Shown here: positions 24,890 through 33,080 of the stretch, piece by piece
Layout: every line of letters begins with the position of its first letter
Position numbering within the stretch: position 1 is the first letter of the stretch
Assembly (NCBI RefSeq): GCF_029894125.1
Contig: NZ_JARXYZ010000010.1
Location: 62,001-126,000 of the forward strand
Source: Kitasatospora sp. MAA19
GTDB lineage: Bacteria; Actinomycetota; Actinomycetes; Streptomycetales; Streptomycetaceae
DNA: 64,000 nt
Direction of reading: 5' to 3'
Notes under the pieces: generated by a model
Databases searched by the model: none
What the model saw: the letters and a program-made list of their open reading frames with translations, nothing else
What the model was told of the DNA's origin: nothing
Made by a program: the position numbers and the translations under genes

Positions 24890-24961
24890 CCGTACCGAAG
24901 CACCTGTCCGTACCGAAGCGCCCGTCCGTACCGATCCACTCGTCCGTACCGAACCACCGGG
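24890..24961 (+). repeat. 18-nt tandem repeat before exonuclease III
   Basis: Four units of the type CCGTACCGAAGCACCTGT start at 24890, 24908, 24926 and 24944. They lie directly before the exonuclease start and share its frame, so they could encode PVRTEA-type hexapeptides if an upstream GTG (24876) were used. The unit resembles the 17-nt repeat near 9607 (both contain GTAC followed by GAAGCACC). Confidence 0.75.
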
Positions 24962-24974
24962 AAGGCCGCCCGCC

Positions 24975-25778
24975 GTGACCGTCCGCATCGCCACCTGGAA
25001 CATCAACTCCGTCACCGCGCGGCTGCCCAAGCTCCTGGAGTGGCTGGAGAGCGCCAAGCCCGACGTGCTCTGCCTCCAGGAGCTCAAGTGCGCGGCCGAC
25101 GCCTTCCCGTACGAGGAGGTGCGCGCGCTCGGCTACGAGACGGCCGCGCACGGTACCGGCCGGTGGAACGGCGTCGCGATCGTCTCCCGGCTCGGCCTGG
25201 ACGACGTGGTGCGCGACCTGCCGGGCCAGCCCGGCTACCTCGCCGACGGCGCCCTGCTGCCCGACGTCGAGCCGCGCGCCGTCGCCGCCACCTGCGGCCC
25301 GGTCCGGGTCTGGTCGGTCTACGTGCCCAACGGCCGCGAGGTCGACCACGCCCACTACCGCTACAAGCTGGAGTGGCTGGAGGCCCTGCGTCAGGCCGCC
25401 GTCGAGGACGCCGCCGGGCCCCGCCCGTTCGCCGTCCTCGGGGACTTCAACATCGCCCCGACCGACGAGGACGTCTACGACATCGCCGCCTTCGAGGGCC
25501 TCACCCACGTCACCCCCGCCGAGCGGGCCGCGCTGGAGGCCCTCGGCGAGGCGGGCCTGCACGACGTGGTGCCGCGCCCGCTCAAGTACGACCACCCCTA
25601 CACCTACTGGGACTACCGCCAGCTGGCCTTCCCGAAGAACCGGGGCATGCGGATCGACCTCACCTACGCCAACAAGGCCTTCGCCGACGCCGTCTCCGAC
25701 AGCTACGTGGACCGTGAGGCCCGCAAGGGCAAGGGCACCTCGGACCACGCGCCGGTCGTGGTGGACCTCGACCTGTGA
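24975..25778 (+). CDS. xth: Exodeoxyribonuclease III (AP endonuclease)
   Basis: This 267-residue enzyme cuts DNA at abasic sites and removes 3' blocking groups in base-excision repair. Family motifs are ATWNINSVTARL, catalytic Glu36 in LQELK, GDFNIAP and the C-terminal SDHAPV with the Asp-His pair. The GTG at 24975 starts right at the conserved N-terminus and follows GGAAGG. A longer in-frame version from 24876 would add 33 residues encoded by the tandem repeat; that seems less likely but is open. Confidence 0.94.
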   Translation: MTVRIATWNINSVTARLPKLLEWLESAKPDVLCLQELKCAADAFPYEEVRALGYETAAHGTGRWNGVAIVSRLGLDDVVRDLPGQPGYLADGALLPDVEPRAVAATCGPVRVWSVYVPNGREVDHAHYRYKLEWLEALRQAAVEDAAGPRPFAVLGDFNIAPTDEDVYDIAAFEGLTHVTPAERAALEALGEAGLHDVVPRPLKYDHPYTYWDYRQLAFPKNRGMRIDLTYANKAFADAVSDSYVDREARKGKGTSDHAPVVVDLDL

Positions 25779-25931
25779 GTCACGTTGGGTGAGGGGCGGT
25801 AACCCGAACGGTCCAGACCGGTGGCCGGGCCCGGGCGGCCTGCCTACCGTCGGGGAATGACCGGGTGCAGTTGTTCGACCACGGGACATCGGAGTCCCCC
25901 GGCTGCGCCCGAGAATTCCGGAGGTTCCGGC

Positions 25932-26522
25932 ATGCGCCCCATGCGTACGGCCGCCGCCGCCCTGATCGGCGCGACGGTACTGACCGGCCTGACGGCCCCC
26001 CTCGCATCCGCCAGGGACGGCGAGGCCTCGGTCGGCCCGTCCCAGGCCGGTTCCGACAAAGGCCTCGGCTCCGACAAGGGGCCCGGTTCCGGCAATGGCC
26101 CGGGTTCGGAGAAGGGGCCCGGTTCTGGCAATGGCCCGGGTTCGGGAAAGGGGCCCGGTTCCGGCAATGGCCTCGGTTCGGGGAAGGGGCCCGGCTCCGG
26201 CAATGGCCTCGGTTCCGACAAGGGGCCCGGTTCCGACAAGGGGCCCGGTTCCGGCAATGGGCTCGGTTCCGGCAATGGCCTGGGATCCGGCAATGGCGTC
26301 GGCTCCGACAAGGGCCTCGGGGACTGGGGCAAGGCGGCCGGCGAGTGGGCGGGCTCGCTCGGCCAGTCCGGCGCCGGCGGCCAGCAGATCGCCCCGCACG
26401 GCGCCGTGGAGACCGGCTTCGGCGGCTCGGTCGCGTCCGACCCGGCGGAGCTCGCCGGGGGCGCGGCCCTGGTCGCGGGCGGCATCGGCGGCTTCTGGCT
26501 GCTGCGACGGCGCAGTGCCTGA
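25932..26522 (+). CDS. Gly/Ser-repeat cell-surface protein
   Basis: This 196-residue protein has a signal peptide (about 1-28), then roughly 100 residues of repeats such as GPGSGNG, GLGSDKG and GPGSEKG, then a short region ending HGAVETGFGG, and a C-terminal hydrophobic segment with RRRSA tail. That architecture fits a membrane- or wall-anchored surface protein, but no LPXTG/LAXTG sortase signal is seen. The repeat DNA alternates GGCAATGG and GACAAGGG words, so it is prone to length change. GGAGG lies 9 nt before the ATG. Function unknown. Confidence 0.75.
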   Translation: MRPMRTAAAALIGATVLTGLTAPLASARDGEASVGPSQAGSDKGLGSDKGPGSGNGPGSEKGPGSGNGPGSGKGPGSGNGLGSGKGPGSGNGLGSDKGPGSDKGPGSGNGLGSGNGLGSGNGVGSDKGLGDWGKAAGEWAGSLGQSGAGGQQIAPHGAVETGFGGSVASDPAELAGGAALVAGGIGGFWLLRRRSA

Positions 26523-26555
26523 TGGCCCCTCGCGCCGTCGCCCCGCGTTTCCTCC

Positions 26556-26591
26556 GCGCGTCGCCGGACCCTGACGGGGCCGGCGGCGCGC
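26556..26591. terminator. Bidirectional terminator between convergent genes
   Basis: A 12-bp stem (26556-26567 with 26580-26591, one G-T pair) closes a 12-nt loop between the surface-protein gene and the lysoplasmalogenase-type gene. Confidence 0.65.
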
Positions 26592-26598
26592 AGGCGTC

Positions 26599-27357
26599 TC
26601 AGCCGGCCTGCGGCTCGGGCGCCCGCCCGCCCCGCTGCCCGTGCTCGCGCTCGTGCTCCCGCCCGTGGTCCCGTTCGTGCTCGTGCCGGAGGATGCCGCC
26701 GGCCAGCAGGTACTGGGCCAGGACGTACGTCGCCATGATCCAGAACTGATGCCCCGGCAGCTCCCGCCACTTCGCCAGCTGGGTGGCGATCAGCGTGTCG
26801 GAGAGCAGGAACAGGGCCCCGCCCAGCCCGGTCCGCCAGCCCAGCCCGGCCGAGGTGACGGCGGTGGAGGCCAGCAGCAGGCTGTAGCCGGCCACCGGGA
26901 TCTGCAGGTCCCCGAGGTCCGGCCAGAGCTGCCCGATCATGCCCGCCCAGGCCGTCGCGTACGCGGCCGCGACCACCAGGGCCCGCCGGCGGTCGGTCAG
27001 CGCCCCGCGCCGGACGAACATCGTCACGTAGCAGACGTGCGCCGCCGCGAACGAGCCCATCCCGGCCAGGAACGCGGTGTCGTTCTTCAGCTGGAGCAGC
27101 ACGTCCCCGCCCGCGCTCAGCAGCAGTGCGGGCGCCAGCTCCTTCGGTGCCCGCCGCCCGGCGGCGGCCGCCGTGGTGACGCTGTGCGCGGCCAGCAGCG
27201 GCATCAGGGCCGGCTTGGTGGCGTTCTGCAGTACGGAGGCGCCGGACAGGATCGCGCCCAGGTGCGTCGCGGAGGTGGCCGCGAAGCCGCCGAGCAGGCC
27301 GGTGGCCGAGCGCAGGCGCCCGCCGAGGACGGCACGGGTGGTCGTACGGATGCTCAT
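26599..27357 (-). CDS. YhhN/TMEM86 lysoplasmalogenase-family membrane protein
   Basis: This 252-residue protein has about eight hydrophobic segments and the YhhN pattern: NATKPALMPLLAA near the N-terminus, ALLLSAGGDVLL and FLLSDTLIA with the conserved Asp residues. Family members include lysoplasmalogenase, which cleaves the vinyl-ether bond of lysoplasmalogens; the bacterial substrate is often unknown. The last 20 residues are His/Glu/Arg-rich (HEHERDHGREHEREHG), possibly metal-binding or disordered. GGAGG lies about 10 nt before the ATG. Confidence 0.88.
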   Translation of the reverse strand: MSIRTTTRAVLGGRLRSATGLLGGFAATSATHLGAILSGASVLQNATKPALMPLLAAHSVTTAAAAGRRAPKELAPALLLSAGGDVLLQLKNDTAFLAGMGSFAAAHVCYVTMFVRRGALTDRRRALVVAAAYATAWAGMIGQLWPDLGDLQIPVAGYSLLLASTAVTSAGLGWRTGLGGALFLLSDTLIATQLAKWRELPGHQFWIMATYVLAQYLLAGGILRHEHERDHGREHEREHGQRGGRAPEPQAG

Positions 27358-27434
27358 GCGGCTGCTGACCTCCGGGGTCGGGCGGTGGGGGAGCGGGACC
27401 GACCCTAAGCGACCCGCCCGTACGACGGAAGAGC

Positions 27435-27454
27435 GGGTTACCGGTGCGTAACCC
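27435..27454. promoter_or_regulatory. Dyad between yhhN-type gene and DUF2398 gene
   Basis: GGGTTAC (27435-27441) and GTAACCC (27448-27454) form a perfect 7-bp dyad with a 6-bp spacer in the divergent gap. It is a candidate operator for either gene. Confidence 0.4.
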
Positions 27455-27575
27455 CGGCGGTGCCCGGTGGATGACGCGGTGGCGGCGGGCCCGGCCGGGC
27501 CGGCGGCGTAGCGGAGGGCGGTCGGCCACTTCGGCGCGAGGCCGGTTGCTGCCACCGGGTGACCCGGCCACCGTC

Positions 27576-27581
27576 TAGTCT
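27576..27581 (+). promoter_or_regulatory. Possible -10 for a leaderless DUF2398 transcript
   Basis: TAGTCT ends 10 nt before the ATG at 27592, and no ribosome site is present between them. A leaderless mRNA is plausible, but no well-spaced -35 is visible. Confidence 0.35.
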
Positions 27582-27591
27582 GGTCCCCGAC

Positions 27592-29478
27592 ATGGAGCAG
27601 CAGGAGTACGCGGTCGGCGCCACCCGGGTGGCCGCCGGAAGGCCGGACGGGCGCACGGGCGGGACGGGGCGAGGGACCGCCGACGCCGTCCTCGCCGTAC
27701 ACGAACCCGCAGCTGAGGCCGCTCCCGAAGCCGTGTCCGGCCCCCGTGCTGACGCCGCGCAGGCCCCTGGACCCGCCTCCGACCCCGTGCTCTCGACCGA
27801 CCCCGTGCTCTCGCCTGACCCCGGCCTGCTGCGGCTCGCCCACTGGTTCGCCGCCGCCACCCCCGGCACCGCCGACGACCTGTGCACCGCCGCCTTCGGC
27901 CTCTACCCGGCCCGCCACCTCGGCGCCCCCGCCGAGGCCGCGTCCGACGCCGCCTGCGACGCCGACGTCAGCTGGTGGCACGGCCCGACCGCGCACGCCA
28001 CCGCCGCCCAGCGCTCCCGCGAGGCCCGCACCGCCGGCGGCCTGCGCCGGGCCCGGCGGGACGCCTCCGCGCTGCCCGTCGTGCGGTCAGGCGCCAAGCC
28101 GGGCAGGCCCGGCAGGCACCGCAAGCCCGAGCGCACCCGCCCGGTGCCGGGCGCGCAGGATCGTTCCGACCAGGACCTGCCGACGCCCCCCGCCCCGGTG
28201 GCCGGGCCCGGCCTCCCCGTTGCCGAGGTCGCCGACGTCCCCGAGGTCCCGGGCCTGCCCGCCGCCGAACGCCGCATAGCCGCCCGGCTGCTGCTCGCCC
28301 ATCCGCTGGTCACCGCCTCCGGCCCGCATGCCGACGGCTTCCCGCTGATCCGCCGTCACCGCGACTGGCTCGTCGAACGCTTCGACACCCTGCTCGGCTA
28401 CCGGCTCGTCGTCGGCCCCTGGCACGCCCGGCTCTGCAAGGCCGGCCTCGGCCCCGGCGCCGCCCGCCGCCTCGAACACCCCGCCACCGGCGCCCCGTTC
28501 ACCCCCGCCGGCTACGCCCAACTCGCCCTCGCCCTGGCCCTGCTCGTCGACGCACCCGAGCAACTCCCGTACGGGCGGCTGCTCGACGCCATGCGCGTCG
28601 CCGCGCCCGGGCTCGCCGCCGGCCCGGCCGACCGCGCGATGGCCCTCGCCGCGCTCGCCGACTGGCAGATCCTCGGCGGCCTGCCGACCGACCGGGCCGA
28701 GCCCGCCGACCTGGTCGACCCGGCCGACCCGGCCGATCCGGCGGTGCGGACCGCCGTGCTGACCGTCGACCGCGAACTCGCCCGCGCCGTCCCGGCCGGC
28801 CCGCCCGCCCTCGCCGCCGACGCCGCCGACCTCATCCACCGCGCCGCCGACGCCGAACCCGCCACCGCCGTGCGCCGTCTGCTCGCCGAGACCCCCGCCG
28901 TCCTCGCCGCCGACCTCCCCGCGGACCGGCGGGCCTGGCTGCACGAGCACCGGCTGAGCGGCCCGGCCGCGCTCGCCGACTTCCTCGGTCTGGAGACCGA
29001 GCTGCGAGCCGAGGGCGTCGCCCTGCTCGACCCGGCCGACGAACTCACCGACCTCGCCCTCCCCGGCGCCGGCACCCTGCCCCAGGCCACCCTGCTGCTG
29101 CTCGAACGGCTGGTCGAGGAGGTCCGTCCGCTGCCCGGCGAGACCACCACCGGCGGCGACGTCCCGATCCCCGACGCGCTGATAGACGGCGTTCTCGGCG
29201 ACATCGCCGACGAGTACGGCCTCCCGGCCGGCTGGCACCGCGACTACCTCGCCGACCGTACCGCGCTGCGCCGGGACGCCCTCGACCTGCTCCACCGCCT
29301 CGGCCTGATCACCCCCACCCCCCGCGGCACCCGCCCCCCGGGCTGGCTGCTGCGCCCGCCCGCCGCCCGTTACGCCCCCGCGCCCGACCTGCGGCCCGCT
29401 CCCGGCACCGGCCGCCATTCCCGCCCTGCGCCGGCGGTCCCCCGCCCGGCCGGCGCCCGGGAGCAACGGCGCGCCTGA
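27592..29478 (+). CDS. DUF2398 (TIGR02678, Wadjet JetB-like) family protein, orphan
   Basis: This 628-residue protein has a variable N-terminal part (about 1-225) rich in Ala/Pro and a conserved region from about 230. The segment AERRIAARLLLAHPLVTASG, FPLIRRHRDWLVERFDTLLGYRLVV and FTPAGYAQLALALALLVDAP agrees with my recollection of DUF2398/TIGR02678 proteins; the rest is winged-helix-like with LDLLHRLGLI near the end. In type III Wadjet defence systems this family is the kleisin-like JetB that works with JetA, the SMC-like JetC and the nuclease JetD. None of those partners is within this window, so a defence role is doubtful. Start 27592 is ATG; a GTG at 27559 is also in frame. Confidence 0.6.
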   Translation: MEQQEYAVGATRVAAGRPDGRTGGTGRGTADAVLAVHEPAAEAAPEAVSGPRADAAQAPGPASDPVLSTDPVLSPDPGLLRLAHWFAAATPGTADDLCTAAFGLYPARHLGAPAEAASDAACDADVSWWHGPTAHATAAQRSREARTAGGLRRARRDASALPVVRSGAKPGRPGRHRKPERTRPVPGAQDRSDQDLPTPPAPVAGPGLPVAEVADVPEVPGLPAAERRIAARLLLAHPLVTASGPHADGFPLIRRHRDWLVERFDTLLGYRLVVGPWHARLCKAGLGPGAARRLEHPATGAPFTPAGYAQLALALALLVDAPEQLPYGRLLDAMRVAAPGLAAGPADRAMALAALADWQILGGLPTDRAEPADLVDPADPADPAVRTAVLTVDRELARAVPAGPPALAADAADLIHRAADAEPATAVRRLLAETPAVLAADLPADRRAWLHEHRLSGPAALADFLGLETELRAEGVALLDPADELTDLALPGAGTLPQATLLLLERLVEEVRPLPGETTTGGDVPIPDALIDGVLGDIADEYGLPAGWHRDYLADRTALRRDALDLLHRLGLITPTPRGTRPPGWLLRPPAARYAPAPDLRPAPGTGRHSRPAPAVPRPAGAREQRRA

Positions 29479-29503
29479 GCGGCGTCCCCCGTGAAAGCCG
29501 AAA

Positions 29504-29532
29504 GCACCGCGTCCGGGTGCGGACGGCGGTGC
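29504..29532. terminator. Terminator after the DUF2398 gene
   Basis: GCACCGCGTCCG (29504-29515) pairs with CGGACGGCGGTGC (29520-29532) with one bulged base. It lies between convergent genes. Confidence 0.6.
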
Positions 29533-29560
29533 TGAAGGGGTCGGTCGGGGGGCCTGCCGG

Positions 29561-29746
29561 TCACTTTCTCGCGGTGGCCGTGGCAGTGGCGAGGGTGCCG
29601 TGCTGGACGGTTTCGACGGTGGCGCCGACCCCGAGCGCGCCGAGGGCGACGGAGGCGAGGACGGCGGTGCTGGCGAGAAGGCGGCGGTGGCGCTGGGGGA
29701 GCGGGAAGCGCGGTTCCTGGTAGGGCGCCTGAGGGCTGGCGTTCAT
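29561..29746 (-). CDS. Small single-span membrane or secreted protein
   Basis: This 61-residue frame has a basic N-terminal region (PLPQRHRRLL) and one hydrophobic segment (ASTAVLASVALGALGVGA), then a short Thr/Ala tail. It looks like a small exported or membrane peptide. There is no clear Shine-Dalgarno site. It lies downstream of the BCCT transporter on the same strand, behind that gene's terminator. I do not recognise it, and it may not be a real gene. Confidence 0.4.
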   Translation of the reverse strand: MNASPQAPYQEPRFPLPQRHRRLLASTAVLASVALGALGVGATVETVQHGTLATATATARK

Positions 29747-29824
29747 GACAGGGAGGGTTCCAGGGCGGTGTGAACGGTCGGTACGCGCGGGTGAAGTCCG
29801 GACGGGTGTTGGGCGTCGGTTGGC

Positions 29825-29860
29825 CGCGTACGCCCCACTCCCGCGGGTGGGGCGTACGCG
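29825..29860 (-). terminator. Terminator after the BCCT transporter
   Basis: A perfect 14-bp stem (29825-29838 with 29847-29860) has an 8-nt loop and lies 5 bp after the transporter stop on the minus strand. Confidence 0.8.
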
Positions 29861-29864
29861 CTGG

Positions 29865-31508
29865 TCAGCGCGGTCGTCCGCGTTCGGCGAGGGCTTCGCC
29901 GACGGCGACCCGGACGGCGTCGCGCAGGCCGTGCGCGGGGTGGAAACGGGAGGGGCCGGCGGCCGGGTCCTCGCGGAGCTCCTTCACCAGGGACACGCAC
30001 AGCAGCAGCATCACGACCACGAACGGCAGCGCCACCAGGATCGTCGCGTTCTGCAGCGCGGTGAGCCCGCCGGCCAGCAGCAGGGCGGCCGCGACCCCGC
30101 CCATCAGCACGCCCCAGACCACCACGAGCCAGGTGCTCGGGTGCAGTGAGCCGCGGCTGGAGAGCGAGCCGAGGACGAGCGAGGCGGAGTCGGCGCTGGT
30201 GATGAAGAAGGTCATCACCAGCAGGACGGCGACCACGCTGGTGACGGTACCGAGCGGCAGCGAGCGCAGCATCTCGAACAGGGAGGCCTCCGCACCCTTC
30301 GGGATGGTCGAGACCAGGTCGGCCGCACCGGTGCTGACCAGCCGGATCGCGGTGCCGCCCATCACGCAGAACCAGATCACGGTCGCCCCGCTGGGCACCA
30401 GCAGCACGCCGATCAGGAACTGCCGGACGGTGCGGCCGCGGGAGATGCGCGCGATGAAGGTGCCGACGAAGGGCGCCCAGGAGAGCCACCAGGCCCAGTA
30501 GAAGATCGTCCAGGAGCCGAGCCAGCTCTCGTCGGTGAAGGCCCCGGTCTGGGTGGACATGCCGAGCAGGTCGGAGAGGTAGCCGCCGACGGTGGAGGGG
30601 ATCGAGTCCAGCGCGAACACCGTCGGGCCGAAGACGAAGACGAAGAGCATGATCAGCGAGGCCAGGACGACGTTCGCGGTGGAGAGCCACTTGACGCCCT
30701 TGTGGACGCCGGAGAAGGCGGAGAGCACGAAGGCGGCGGTCAGCGAGCCGATGATGACCAGCTGGGCGTTCTGGGTGTTGCGCACGGAGGTGATGTATCC
30801 GAGGCCGTCGGCGACTTGGAGCGCGCCGAGGCCGAGGCTGGTGGCGGAGCCGAAGACGGTGGCGAAGACGGCCAGCAGGTCGATCGCCCGCCCGGCCCAG
30901 CCGTCGGCGCCGCGCTGGCCGATGAGGGGGACGAAGGCGGCGGAGACGCGGTTGCCGCGGCCCTTGCGGAAGGTGGTGTAGGCGAGGGCGAGGCCGCCGA
31001 CCGCGTAGATCGCCCAGGGGTGCAGGGTCCAGTGGAACAGCGAGAACTCCAGGGCCTGCTGGGCGGCGGCCGCGCTCTGCGGTTCCAGCCCGGAGCCGGG
31101 CTGCGGGGTGGCGAAGAGCTGGAGCGGCTCGCCGACGCCGTAGAACATCAGGCCGATGCCCATGCCGGCGCTGAACATCATGGCGACCCAGGCGAGAGTG
31201 GAGAACTCGGGTTCGTCGTCGTCGCGCCCGAGCCGGATGCGGCCGAAGCGGCTGAAGGCGAGCAGCACGGTGAGGACGAGGAAGACGTCGGCGGCCACCA
31301 CGAACAGCCAGCCGAAGTTGTGCAGGACCCAGCCGAGCGCGGTGCTGGAGGTCCGGCCGAGCGAGTCCTCGGCGAAGACGCCCCAGGCGACCACGGCCAG
31401 CACCAGGACGGCGCTGATCCCGAACACCGCCCGGTCGGCGGGCAGGGTCGCGGCGGGTTCGTCGGGCTCCCTCCCGCGTTGGTCGGACTTCGGCGGCTGG
31501 CTGCTCAT
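29865..31508 (-). CDS. BCCT-family betaine/choline/carnitine transporter
   Basis: This 547-residue membrane protein has about 12 hydrophobic segments and clear BCCT signatures: MMFSAGMGIGLMFYGVGEP, FSLFHWTLHPWAIYAVGGLALAY and IFYWAWWLSWAPFVGTFIARISRGRT. It probably imports a quaternary ammonium compound such as glycine betaine or choline, as nutrient or osmoprotectant. The ATG at 31508 follows GGAGAGG; an upstream in-frame start lacks a site. The C-terminal tail is short, without the long osmosensing extension of BetP. It is flanked by its own terminator and is probably monocistronic. Confidence 0.94.
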   Translation of the reverse strand: MSSQPPKSDQRGREPDEPAATLPADRAVFGISAVLVLAVVAWGVFAEDSLGRTSSTALGWVLHNFGWLFVVAADVFLVLTVLLAFSRFGRIRLGRDDDEPEFSTLAWVAMMFSAGMGIGLMFYGVGEPLQLFATPQPGSGLEPQSAAAAQQALEFSLFHWTLHPWAIYAVGGLALAYTTFRKGRGNRVSAAFVPLIGQRGADGWAGRAIDLLAVFATVFGSATSLGLGALQVADGLGYITSVRNTQNAQLVIIGSLTAAFVLSAFSGVHKGVKWLSTANVVLASLIMLFVFVFGPTVFALDSIPSTVGGYLSDLLGMSTQTGAFTDESWLGSWTIFYWAWWLSWAPFVGTFIARISRGRTVRQFLIGVLLVPSGATVIWFCVMGGTAIRLVSTGAADLVSTIPKGAEASLFEMLRSLPLGTVTSVVAVLLVMTFFITSADSASLVLGSLSSRGSLHPSTWLVVVWGVLMGGVAAALLLAGGLTALQNATILVALPFVVVMLLLCVSLVKELREDPAAGPSRFHPAHGLRDAVRVAVGEALAERGRPR

Positions 31509-31653
31509 CGGGTGGACCTCTCCTACCTCGGGGGACGGACCTGGGCATCGGCGACATGCTCGGATCAAAGCTGCATGTCGCACTATGTCCAGTTCGCGCA
31601 GCGAGGGGCGGGAGGGCGCGCCGGGGAGGCGGCGGGTGGGGACTTACGTCCTG

Positions 31654-32025
31654 TCAGGCCGCGCGCTCGTGGGCCGGGGCGTGCGCGGTGGCGAGGTAGT
31701 GGGAGAGAGCCCGGCGGCTGCGGGTGAGGTCGTCGATCCGGGCGTCCAGGTCGGCGAGTTCGCCGCGCAGGGTGGCGAGCAGCACCGGGCAGGCCTCCAG
31801 GACCGGGACGGGGCCGGTGGCGCAGGGGAGGATCTCGGCGATGACCCGGGTGGTCAGGCCGGCCGCGAGCAGGCTGCGGATCTGGCGGACCCGGACGGTG
31901 TCCGACTCGGCGTACTCGCGGTAGCCGGCCGCGCTGCGGGCGGGCCTGATCAGGCCCTGCTCCTCGTAGTAGCGGAGCAGGCGGGTGGACACCCCGGTCA
32001 GGCGGGCGAGTTCTCCGATGCGCAT
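31654..32025 (-). CDS. MerR-family transcriptional regulator
   Basis: This 123-residue regulator has the MerR winged-helix domain at the very N-terminus (MRIGELARLTGVSTRLLRYYEEQGLIRP, 1-28) and a C-terminal coiled-coil for dimerisation (about 80-115). Cys residues in PCATG and EACPV could sense metals or oxidants, but no full metal motif is seen. It follows the alpha/beta hydrolase on the same strand with an 80-bp gap. A classic 20-bp-spacer promoter with dyad stands before the hydrolase, so it most likely controls both genes and itself. No Shine-Dalgarno site is seen. Confidence 0.9.
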   Translation of the reverse strand: MRIGELARLTGVSTRLLRYYEEQGLIRPARSAAGYREYAESDTVRVRQIRSLLAAGLTTRVIAEILPCATGPVPVLEACPVLLATLRGELADLDARIDDLTRSRRALSHYLATAHAPAHERAA

Positions 32026-32105
32026 GACCGGGCGAACGCCCGACCGTGCCGGGGTGTTCCCGGGCGCCCGGGGGTGTCCCTGGGGCGGGTGCGTCCGGGC
32101 GGCGC

Positions 32106-32888
32106 TCAGCTCTTCACGAACTCCAGGACCACCTCGCGCAGTTGGGGCAGCAGTTCGACCATCGGCAGGTGCCCGCCGGCGAGTTCGACCCAGCGGGCGC
32201 CGGGGATGCCCTCGGCCAGGGCGCGGTGCTGGGACGGCGGGACGAGCATGTCCTCGGCGGTGCTGACGACCAGCGTCGGGACGCCGATCGCGGCGAGCTC
32301 GGCGCGTACGTCGGCCCGGCCGGCGAGCCGGAACTGCTGGCGGAAGCCGTCCGGGAGTGGGGACTTGAGCGCCTCCCGCAGCTCCTCGCGCCGGTCCTCG
32401 GGGAGGGCGTCCACCCAGGTCTCGCCGAAGACGACGGTGAGCATCAGCCGGGCGAGGTCGGCCGGCCGCTCGGCCAGGTCGATCGCGAGGTCGGCGAGCA
32501 GCCGCAGCCGCGCCGAGCCGCCGGCGACGCCCGCGAGCAGGAGCAGCGAGCGGACCCGGCCGGGGTGGCGGGTCGCGGCCCGGACGGCGACGGAGGCGCC
32601 CAGCGAGTAGCCGGCCAGGTCGAAGGAGTCCAGGCCCTCCTCGACGGCGGTGGCGACCAGGCGGTCGGCCAGCTCGTCCAGGGTGGGCTCGCCCGGCTCG
32701 TACGGGCTGTCGCCGGAGCCGGGGTAGTCGGGGGCGACGACGGTGCGGTGGGCTGCGAGGTCCGGCAGCAGCGGGCCCCAGTTGTCCCGGGCGCTGCCGC
32801 CGGCGCCGTGCGCGAGCAGCAGGCCGGGGCCGGAGCCCTGGACGATCCGGGCGAGCGGGGCGATCCGGGCGAGCGGGGCGGGGGGCAT
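32106..32888 (-). CDS. Alpha/beta-fold hydrolase
   Basis: This 260-residue hydrolase has LLLAHGAGGSARDNW (oxyanion region), the nucleophile elbow LAGYSLGAS with catalytic Ser, Asp in VVSTAEDMLVPPSQH and His in LAGGHLPMVE. AGGAG precedes the ATG. The first residues contain a direct repeat (LARIAPLARI). It is the first gene of a two-gene unit with the MerR regulator, so its substrate may be the inducer or a related compound; the substrate is unknown. Confidence 0.9.
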   Translation of the reverse strand: MPPAPLARIAPLARIVQGSGPGLLLAHGAGGSARDNWGPLLPDLAAHRTVVAPDYPGSGDSPYEPGEPTLDELADRLVATAVEEGLDSFDLAGYSLGASVAVRAATRHPGRVRSLLLLAGVAGGSARLRLLADLAIDLAERPADLARLMLTVVFGETWVDALPEDRREELREALKSPLPDGFRQQFRLAGRADVRAELAAIGVPTLVVSTAEDMLVPPSQHRALAEGIPGARWVELAGGHLPMVELLPQLREVVLEFVKS

Positions 32889-32928
32889 GGGCGCTCCTGA
32901 GTGGGCTGCGGCTTCTCCGACAACGGGA

Positions 32929-32960
32929 ACGGTAGGAGTTCACACCGGTGAGAAGGTCAA
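32929..32960 (-). promoter_or_regulatory. MerR-type promoter with long spacer and dyad
   Basis: Read on the minus strand: -35 TTGACC (32960-32955), a 20-bp spacer and -10 TACCGT (32934-32929). The spacer holds the near-perfect dyad TTCTCACC-GGTGTGAA. A stretched spacer with the operator inside it is the hallmark of MerR-activated promoters. It reads toward the hydrolase (start 32888) and the merR gene. Confidence 0.8.
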
Positions 32961-33080
32961 GCCCGGTGCGTACCGGGTAGGTCGTGGTGGGCCGGGGCGC
33001 GCCGTCCGGTCGGCGCCCCGGCCGCGGCCGTAGCCGCGCGCACCGCGAACCGCCTACCCTGACAGTGAAGGAGTGCCGCC

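Noticed and set aside
27592..29478. A complete Wadjet defence system
   Set aside because: Only a JetB-like protein is seen; no SMC-like, JetA or JetD gene is found within the window.
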